Source: Sphingomonas sp. dw_22 (GTDB lineage: Bacteria > Pseudomonadota > Alphaproteobacteria > Sphingomonadales > Sphingomonadaceae). Taken from it: a stretch of 64,000 nt of DNA. The notes below the pieces were generated by a model. It made no database searches. It was given only the letters and a program-made list of their open reading frames with translations, and was not told the DNA's origin. The stretch is from positions 92,193 through 156,192 of the forward strand of contig NZ_JAAVVE010000004.1 of assembly GCF_018449795.1 (NCBI RefSeq), read 5' to 3'. Of the stretch, positions 58,452 through 64,000 are shown piece by piece; position 1 is the stretch's first letter, and every line of letters starts with the position of its first letter. A program made the position numbers and the translations under genes.

Positions 58452-59842
58452 ACGCGCACGATCCTGTCATGCCGATGGCGATCGGGCGGCTCGATTCGGG
58501 CGGGCGGCTGATCGATGCCGAGCGGCTGCTGCTGGAGCTCAACCAGCGGGCGGGCGGCGTGCCTGGCGCGCCGCTGGCCGTGCCGCAGATCGCGGCGCTC
58601 GCCCGGCTTTCGCAGCGGCTGGGCATCGCGATCTCGCGCAACGTGATCGCGGCGGACGGCGACGACGATATCGAGCTTTGGGTGCGGGCCGAGCCCGAGC
58701 TGGGCGGCGTAAGGCTCGAAGTGAGCGGGTGGCGGCCGCGGCCGGCATGGCGCGCCGCCGCGACCGATCCCGAGCGCGACGGCGATTTCTTCCGCTCCGC
58801 CGCCGACTGGCTGTGGGAGACCGATGCGTCGCTGCGCATCACCTTCCTCTCGATCGATGCGGGGGAGCGGTACGGATTCGATACGGGTGCGATGTTCGGG
58901 CAGCCGCTGACCCGGCTGTTCGCGCTGGAGCATGACGAAGCGGGCAATCTGCCGATCCTGAACGCAGTGACCGCCCAGGCGCGGTTCGACGGGCAGAAGG
59001 CGGAACTGCGCGGCACCGGGCGGATGGTGCGGCTGGCCGCGACGCCGCGCACCGATCCGGGCGGGCGCTTCGCCGGGTTCGTCGGCGGGGCGTATATGAT
59101 CGACGAGGCGTTGCCGCGCCCGCCGCTCGACGCGCCGGTGCCCGGGCCGGCCATGCCGTTCGGGGGCTTTCCCGATTCGTTCAGCCGCCGGCTCGACCGC
59201 GCGCTGCGGGGGCCGCTCAGCAAGATCATCGCCAATGCCGATTCGATCAGCGCCGAGACCGAGGGCCCTCTCAGGAGCGACTATGCCGAATATGCGGCCG
59301 ACATCGCCAATGCGGGGCGGCACCTGCTGGGGCTGGTGGAGGATCTGGTCGATCTCCAGGCGGTGGAGCGCGAGGACTTCGCGCCGCTGCAGGAGCCGAT
59401 CGACCTTGCCGATGTCGCGCGGCGTGCCGGCGGGCTGCTGACGGTGCGCGCCAACCAGGCGAATGTGCGGATCGACCGGTCGGCGCTGGACGAGGAAATG
59501 CCCGTCACCGGCGAGTTCCGCCGGGCGCTGCAGGTGATGGTGAACCTGATCGGCAATGCGGTGCGCTATTCGCCGCCGGGCGGGATGGTGTGGCTGCGGC
59601 TGGAGCGCGACGGCGACATGGGCTGCGTGATCGTCGCCGACCAGGGCAAGGGCATCGCGATCGAGGACCAGGAACGGATCTTCGAGAAGTTCGAGCGAGT
59701 CGACCCCAACGAGCCGGGCGGCAGCGGGCTGGGCCTCTATATCTCGCGGCGGCTGGCGCGGGCGATGGGTGGCGACCTGCTGGTCGACAGCGCGCCGGGC
59801 ATGGGCGCACGGTTCGTGTTCACGCTGCCCCTGCGCGGCTGA
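58448..59842 (+). CDS. PAS-containing sensor kinase-like protein lacking the H-box histidine
   Basis: A 464-residue cytoplasmic kinase-like protein with a PAS domain (about 115-220) and HisKA plus HATPase_c regions. The dimerisation region reads FSRRLDRALRGPLSKII (245-261): where active kinases have SHELRTPL, this has DRALRGPL, so R251 replaces the phospho-accepting histidine. The ATP-binding part looks intact: N370 in NLIGNAVRYS, D398-G402 (DQGKG), IFEKFERVD, and GGSGLGLYIS (423-432). It may bind ATP and signal allosterically, like the Caulobacter pseudo-kinase DivL, rather than by phosphotransfer. No response regulator is adjacent. The start overlaps the DUF2336 stop. Confidence 0.88.
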   Translation: MNAHDPVMPMAIGRLDSGGRLIDAERLLLELNQRAGGVPGAPLAVPQIAALARLSQRLGIAISRNVIAADGDDDIELWVRAEPELGGVRLEVSGWRPRPAWRAAATDPERDGDFFRSAADWLWETDASLRITFLSIDAGERYGFDTGAMFGQPLTRLFALEHDEAGNLPILNAVTAQARFDGQKAELRGTGRMVRLAATPRTDPGGRFAGFVGGAYMIDEALPRPPLDAPVPGPAMPFGGFPDSFSRRLDRALRGPLSKIIANADSISAETEGPLRSDYAEYAADIANAGRHLLGLVEDLVDLQAVEREDFAPLQEPIDLADVARRAGGLLTVRANQANVRIDRSALDEEMPVTGEFRRALQVMVNLIGNAVRYSPPGGMVWLRLERDGDMGCVIVADQGKGIAIEDQERIFEKFERVDPNEPGGSGLGLYISRRLARAMGGDLLVDSAPGMGARFVFTLPLRG

Positions 59843-59881
59843 GGCCGGCACCCGCCCGGTGGGCGAGCGACCGGCCCGGGT

Positions 59882-60127
59882 TCAGCGGCAGATCCTCACG
59901 CGATGGTGGTGGCGCCATTCGACCCAGCAATGGCGGTGATAGCGGCCGCGATAGGCATAGCGACGGTCCCAGCCACGATTATAGCCGCGATGGTGTCCGC
60001 GATCGTGGCGGTCGTAGCGTTGCTCGTGGCGGTCGCCGCGATAGCGCTGGGCCTCGGCCGGCGCGGCGGCGGCGATGGTGGCGACGGCGATGCCCGCCGC
60101 GGCGATGATCCTGGTAAGCGTCTTCAT
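59882..60127 (-). CDS. Small secreted Arg/His/Tyr-rich protein
   Basis: An 81-residue protein with a signal peptide (MKTLTRIIAAAGIAVATIAA, cleavage near AEAQ) and a mature part of about 55 residues made almost wholly of R, H, Y, D and G (RYDRHDRGHHRGYNRGWDRR), ending in a conserved-looking CWVEWRHHHRVRIC with two cysteines that could form a disulfide. Such proteins occur in several alphaproteobacteria and are uncharacterised. Metal or polyanion binding is possible from composition. Start ATG 60127 follows AGAGGAAG. Confidence 0.75.
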   Translation of the reverse strand: MKTLTRIIAAAGIAVATIAAAAPAEAQRYRGDRHEQRYDRHDRGHHRGYNRGWDRRYAYRGRYHRHCWVEWRHHHRVRICR

Positions 60128-60268
60128 CTCTGCTTCCTCTCTTTTTCCCGCTGGCGAGGGGAATAAGGGACGCATGCGTTCGCGTTGCTGAATCGGTCGT
60201 TGGGCTGGGTTAAGGTTAAGGGCTTCACCGGATTCGGCGGGCTTGCCCGGTCGGATAGGCTTCCGCCC

Positions 60269-60907
60269 ATGAGAGCCGGGAATCTTCTGCTGCTGATTTG
60301 CGGGCTGGCCGCGTCGATCGTCTATGTCGGCACGGATCTGGTCGCGGCTTCGCGCTATCCGGGATACAGCTTCACGGATCAGGCGGTGAGCGAGTTGTTC
60401 GCGATCGGCGCGCCGACGCGTTTCCTCGTGGTTCCCCTGTTCAGCATCGCGAGCCTGCTCCTGCTGGCGTTCGCATGGGGGGTGTGGCTGTCCGCCGGCG
60501 GCAGTCCGATGCTGCGACTCGTGGCGGTCATGTCCGCGGCGAGCGCCGTCGATGCCCTGATCCTGTGGAACGCCTTTCCGATGCACATGCGCGGGGCCGA
60601 GCGGACCTTCACCGACACGATGCACCTGATATTGGGCGCGAACCCGTTCGTCTGGCTGGCGCTGATCTTCGGCGCGACGGCGTTTCGGGGCCGGTTCCGG
60701 ACCGCTTCGATCGCGACGCTCATCCTGCTGGTGCTGCCGGCGGTCTTCGCGTTCCGGTACGTCCACGCGCTCGACATGGGCGAGGCCACGCCGGGGCTCG
60801 GGCTGGCCGAGCGCGTCTCGCAATATGGCTATCAGCTGTGGCAGGCCGCGCTGGCGCTTCTGCTCATAAACAAAACCGGCACCCCGCTTTCACGGAATGC
60901 CGGTTGA
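60269..60907 (+). CDS. DUF998-like membrane protein
   Basis: A 212-residue protein with about six hydrophobic helices: NLLLLICGLAASIVYVGTD, LVVPLFSIASLLLLAFAWGVWL, VAVMSAASAVDALILWNAFP, LILGANPFVWLALIFGATAF and IATLILLVLPAVFAFRYVHAL. The opening YPGYSFTDQAVSELFAIGAP is typical of DUF998 proteins, whose function is unknown. Start ATG 60269 is chosen because the first helix begins there. Its 3' end carries the terminator stem used by gltA on the opposite strand. Confidence 0.75.
   Translation: MRAGNLLLLICGLAASIVYVGTDLVAASRYPGYSFTDQAVSELFAIGAPTRFLVVPLFSIASLLLLAFAWGVWLSAGGSPMLRLVAVMSAASAVDALILWNAFPMHMRGAERTFTDTMHLILGANPFVWLALIFGATAFRGRFRTASIATLILLVLPAVFAFRYVHALDMGEATPGLGLAERVSQYGYQLWQAALALLLINKTGTPLSRNAG
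60867..60905 (-). terminator. Rho-independent terminator of gltA (inside the 3' end of the DUF998-like gene)
   Basis: TGCCGGTT (60898-60905) and AACCGGCA (60874-60881) form an 8-bp stem. On the leftward strand the stem is followed by TTTTGTTT-type sequence, a good U-tract, 20-60 bases beyond the gltA stop. It lies within the last codons of the convergent membrane protein gene. Confidence 0.8.
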
Positions 60908-60926
60908 ATTTCAGCGAGGCGTGCGC

Positions 60927-62210
60927 TCAGCGCTGGCCGACGGGCACGTAGTCGCGCTGGGTCGGGCCGGTGTAGAGCTGGCGCGGGCGGCCGATCTTCT
61001 GCTCGGGGTCCGAGATCATCTCGTTCCACTGCGCCACCCAGCCCACGGTGCGGGCCAGCGCGAACAGCGCGGTGAACATCGTGGTCGGGAAGCCGATCGC
61101 CGAGAGGATCACGCCCGAATAGAAATCGACGTTCGGGAACAGCTTCTTCTCGATGAAGTACGGATCCTTGAGCGCCATTTCCTCGAGCTGCAGCGCCACC
61201 TCGAACACCGGATCGTTGACCTTGAGCGCGTCGAACACCTCGCGGACGGTCTTCTGCATCACGGTCGCGCGCGGATCGTAGTTCTTGTAGACGCGGTGGC
61301 CGAAGCCCATCAGGCGGAACGGATCGTTCTTGTCCTTGGCGCGCGCGATGAACTCGGGGATGCGCTCCGGACGGCCGATCTCGTGCAGCATGTTGAGCGC
61401 CGCCTCGTTCGCGCCGCCATGTGCCGGGCCCCACAGGCAGGCGATGCCCGCCGCGATGCAGGCGAACGGGTTCGCGCCCGACGAGCCGGCGAGGCGCACG
61501 GTCGAGGTCGAGGCGTTCTGCTCGTGATCGGCGTGGAGGATGAAGATGCGGTCGAGCGCCTTCTCCACCACCGGGTTCACCTCATATTTCTCCGCAGGCA
61601 CGCCGAAGGTCATGCGCAGGAAGTTGCCGGTGTAGCTCAGCGAGTTGTCCGGATAGAGGAACGGCTGGCCGACGCTGTACTTATAGGCCATCGCCGCGAT
61701 CGTCGGCATCTTGGCGATCAGGCGGTGCGACGCGATCATGCGCTGTTTCGGATCGGTGATGTCGGTCGAGTCGTGATAGAAGGCCGAGAGCGCGCCGGCG
61801 ACGCCGCACATCACCGCCATCGGATGCGCATCGCGGCGGAAACCGCGATAGAAGGTGGCGAGCTGCTCGTGCAGCATGGTGTGGCGGGTGATCGTGTTCT
61901 CGAACTTGGTCAGCTCGTCCTGAGTCGGCAGCTCGCCGTTCAGGAGGAGGTACGAGACTTCCATGAAGCTCGAATTCTCGGCGAGCTGGCCGATCGGATA
62001 GCCGCGATGGAGCAGGACGCCCTCGTCGCCGTCGATGAAGGTCAGGCCCGATTCGCAGCTCGCCGTGGAAGTGAAGCCGGGATCATAGGTGAACATCCCC
62101 GTCTGGCCATAGAGCTTGCGGATATCGACGACGTCCGGGCCGGTGCTGCCCTTCAGGATCGGATATTCGACTTCCTTCCCCGGAACCTGCAGCTTCGCGG
62201 TGTCGCTCAT
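60927..62210 (-). CDS. gltA: Citrate synthase
   Basis: A 427-residue hexameric-type citrate synthase condensing acetyl-CoA with oxaloacetate. The signature region reads [18 protein letters not shown] (usually GPLHGGANEAVL), with other catalytic residues in [27 protein letters not shown] and [14 protein letters not shown] segments. Succinyl-CoA from the propionate operon enters the same cycle. It follows gltX on the same strand. Confidence 0.96.
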   Translation of the reverse strand: MSDTAKLQVPGKEVEYPILKGSTGPDVVDIRKLYGQTGMFTYDPGFTSTASCESGLTFIDGDEGVLLHRGYPIGQLAENSSFMEVSYLLLNGELPTQDELTKFENTITRHTMLHEQLATFYRGFRRDAHPMAVMCGVAGALSAFYHDSTDITDPKQRMIASHRLIAKMPTIAAMAYKYSVGQPFLYPDNSLSYTGNFLRMTFGVPAEKYEVNPVVEKALDRIFILHADHEQNASTSTVRLAGSSGANPFACIAAGIACLWGPAHGGANEAALNMLHEIGRPERIPEFIARAKDKNDPFRLMGFGHRVYKNYDPRATVMQKTVREVFDALKVNDPVFEVALQLEEMALKDPYFIEKKLFPNVDFYSGVILSAIGFPTTMFTALFALARTVGWVAQWNEMISDPEQKIGRPRQLYTGPTQRDYVPVGQR

Positions 62211-62237
62211 ACACGTCGTCCTTTGTTGGCCCGTTTT

Positions 62238-63665
62238 TCAGGCGGGCACGGTCATCTGATCTGCGATGCGGGCCAGGCTTTCCTCGCGTCCCAGCAATGC
62301 CAGGACATCGAAAATGCCCGGCGAGGTTCGCCGCCCGACCAGTGCTGCGCGCAACGGTTGCGCAGCGGCGCCGAGCTTGACCCCCGCATCTTCCGCGACG
62401 GTGCGTACCGCCGCTTCGAGCGCCTCCGTATCCCAGGCTTCGACCGCGTCAAGCGCGGTGTGGAGCCGGGCCAGCAGCGCCCGCGCGTCGCCCTCTAGCA
62501 GAGCCGCCGCGCCCTCGTCCAATTCGAGTGGGCGCGTGCGAAACAGGAAGGCGGCACCTTCCGATAATTCCAGCAGATTCGCGGCCCTGGGCTTCAAAGC
62601 TGCCATGCCGCGACGCAGCAGATCGTGCTGCGACTCGGTGAGTTCGAACGGGAGTCGCGCGGCCACCAGATCGGCCAGCCGGGCATCGTCGGCGGCGCGG
62701 ATATAATGGCCGTTGAGGTTTTCGAGCTTCTTGAGATCGAAGCGCGACGGGCTCTTGCCGACCCCCGAAAGATCGAACCATTCGATCGCCTGTTCGCGGG
62801 TGATGATCTCGTCGTCGCCATGGCCCCAGCCGAGTCGGAGCAGGTAATTCGACAGCGCCTCGGGCAGGATGCCCATCTCGTCGCGATAGGCGTCCACGCC
62901 CAGCGCGCCGTGGCGCTTGGAGAGCTTGGCGCCGTCGGCCCCATGGATCAGCGGGATATGGGCATAGGCCGGCTCGGGCCACCCCATGGCCCGATAGATG
63001 GGAAGCTGGCGGAAGGCGTTGTTGAGATGATCGTCGCCGCGGATCACGTGCGTCACGCCCATGTCGTGATCGTCCACCACCACCGCGAGCATATAGGTCG
63101 GCGTGCCGTCCGAGCGGAGCAGGACCATGTCGTCGAGCTCGGCATTGTTGACGGTGACCGGGCCCTGGACCTGATCCTCGATCGTGACCGAACCCTCGCG
63201 CGGGGCCTTGAGGCGAATCACATAGGGAGCGCCGGCCGGAGCCTCGCTCTCGTCGCGGTCGCGCCAGCGGCCGTCATAGCGCAGCGGCTGCTTGTTCGCC
63301 CTCTGCTCGGCGCGCATCGCTTCCAGCTCTTCGGCGGTGGCGAAGCATTTATAGGCATGGCCGTTCGCCAGCATCGCGCGGGCAACCTCGGCATGGCGTT
63401 CGGCGCGGGCGAACTGGAAGACTTCCTCGCCGTCCCAATCGAGGCCGAGCCAGCGCAGCCCGTCCAGGATCGCCTCGATCGCCGGCTGGGTGGAGCGCAC
63501 GCGATCGGTATCCTCGATGCGCAGCAGGAACTTGCCGCCGTGATGGCGGGCATAGAGAAGGTTGAACAGCGCGGTGCGCGCGCCGCCGATGTGCAGGAAT
63601 CCGGTGGGGGAAGGCGCGAAGCGCGTCACCACGGGTTTGGTGCCGGTGTCAGATGTTGCGCTCAA
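62238..63665 (-). CDS. gltX: Glutamyl-tRNA synthetase
   Basis: About 475 residues of class I synthetase: [24 protein letters not shown] (HIGH motif at 23-30), LRIEDTD, the [39 protein letters not shown] block and KLSKRHG (KMSKS-like). It charges tRNA-Glu, which is encoded at 13489-13564 here. I place the start at TTG 63665, because the frame has no ATG close to the conserved N-terminus and GGGAG lies nine bases upstream; longer frames exist. The order comEC-gltX-gltA is usual in sphingomonads. Confidence 0.93.
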   Translation of the reverse strand: MSATSDTGTKPVVTRFAPSPTGFLHIGGARTALFNLLYARHHGGKFLLRIEDTDRVRSTQPAIEAILDGLRWLGLDWDGEEVFQFARAERHAEVARAMLANGHAYKCFATAEELEAMRAEQRANKQPLRYDGRWRDRDESEAPAGAPYVIRLKAPREGSVTIEDQVQGPVTVNNAELDDMVLLRSDGTPTYMLAVVVDDHDMGVTHVIRGDDHLNNAFRQLPIYRAMGWPEPAYAHIPLIHGADGAKLSKRHGALGVDAYRDEMGILPEALSNYLLRLGWGHGDDEIITREQAIEWFDLSGVGKSPSRFDLKKLENLNGHYIRAADDARLADLVAARLPFELTESQHDLLRRGMAALKPRAANLLELSEGAAFLFRTRPLELDEGAAALLEGDARALLARLHTALDAVEAWDTEALEAAVRTVAEDAGVKLGAAAQPLRAALVGRRTSPGIFDVLALLGREESLARIADQMTVPA

Positions 63666-63744
63666 CCGCGCATGCTCCCAGACTTGATGATCGATGGCCA
63701 GTTCAGCCGCCGAGGCCCCTAGCACGGGGTTTTCCTCCCTACAA

Positions 63745-64000
63745 ATGGGGGCGTGGCTGCGATTCCACCAGATAGGCGCGGCGCTGGAGCGCCGGTTGGA
63801 AGCGGAGCGCGAGCAGCTCGTGCTGTGGCTGCCGGTGCTGCTGGGAGCGGGAATCACCGGGTGGTTCGTGCTGCCCGATGCGCCGCGATGGATCGGCTTC
63901 CTGCTGGCCGGTTCGGCGCTGGGGCTGATCGGGGCGATTCTGGGCGGCCGGTTCGGGCGGGTGGTGCTGATCGCGGGCGTGACGGCGGCGGCGGGGTGCG
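63745..64000 (+). CDS. ComEC/Rec2-family competence protein (5' end only)
   Basis: The frame from ATG 63745 reads 85 codons to the right edge without a stop. The product begins [20 protein letters not shown], then [25 protein letters not shown] and further hydrophobic helices, as in ComEC proteins of sphingomonads, the inner-membrane DNA channel of natural transformation. Divergent orientation from gltX matches the usual arrangement. Identification relies on that synteny and on the N-terminal pattern, since the diagnostic competence domain lies beyond the edge. Confidence 0.72.
   Translation, partial: MGAWLRFHQIGAALERRLEAEREQLVLWLPVLLGAGITGWFVLPDAPRWIGFLLAGSALGLIGAILGGRFGRVVLIAGVTAAAGC

Overview
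The window is high-GC alphaproteobacterial DNA, most likely a sphingomonad (Sphingomonas or a close relative). This rests on the gene content: a comEC-gltX-gltA block, a recG/sdhE/mfd block, a PccR(ScfR)-controlled propionyl-CoA operon, a Ti-type relaxase with a DUF6118 neighbour, RcnB-like and DUF2336 proteins, and the tryptophan-halogenase-like flavoprotein. Identification is by family recognition only; no search was run.

Positions 1-13491 are one end of an integrative element inserted at the 3' end of a tRNA-Glu gene (13489-13564). Next to the tRNA lie a tyrosine integrase, an AlpA-type regulator and a RelE/XRE toxin-antitoxin pair. Next comes a complete FecI-FecR-TonB receptor iron/siderophore uptake cassette, with two tiny membrane proteins and a PepSY membrane protein and a Fur-box-like palindrome upstream. 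Beyond it is a Ti-type mobilisation module: traC and traD diverge from the relaxase gene traA across a recognisable oriT, and traA is followed by a DUF6118 gene that runs off the left edge. traG, which normally follows traD, is absent here, and the iron cassette sits in its place.

From 13565 to the end the DNA looks like chromosomal core with small accessory pieces. 13671-18681 holds recJ, a 2OG-Fe(II) oxygenase, an RcnB-like protein, an orphan [2Fe-2S] dehydrogenase subunit and an extradiol dioxygenase. 18747-30322 is the propionate block: the regulator pccR faces the operon pccB-mce-enoyl-CoA hydratase-mcm-bioB-two LprI-like genes-pccA. This operon takes propionyl-CoA to succinyl-CoA and also encodes biotin synthase, which makes the cofactor of its own carboxylase. 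Two spacers in the operon are filled by palindromic repeats, and mcm starts right at the edge of one.

30489-45996 holds a membrane protein, a VapBC-type pair, a CPA2 antiporter, a flavin halogenase-like protein and a 1108-residue GH18-deacetylase-GT2 fusion that looks like a single-chain exopolysaccharide machine. It continues with an SDR, tRNA-Asn, nadK-moaA, an EAL phosphodiesterase with a degenerate GGDEF domain, and a soluble globin-coupled chemoreceptor. 46128-53801 holds the repair and housekeeping genes mfd, sdhE, recG, a PilZ protein and tyrS. 54064-59842 holds a DOMON-like protein, a NamZ-like MurNAc hydrolase, a nucleotidyltransferase-like membrane protein, a DUF2336 protein and a kinase-like protein whose H-box histidine is replaced by arginine. 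The window ends with a small basic secreted protein, a DUF998-like protein, gltA, gltX and the start of comEC.

The best candidates for something little described are the DUF2336/H-box-less kinase/nucleotidyltransferase-like membrane protein trio, the three-domain polysaccharide enzyme, and the mobilisable iron-uptake element with its shared int/traA promoter motif.
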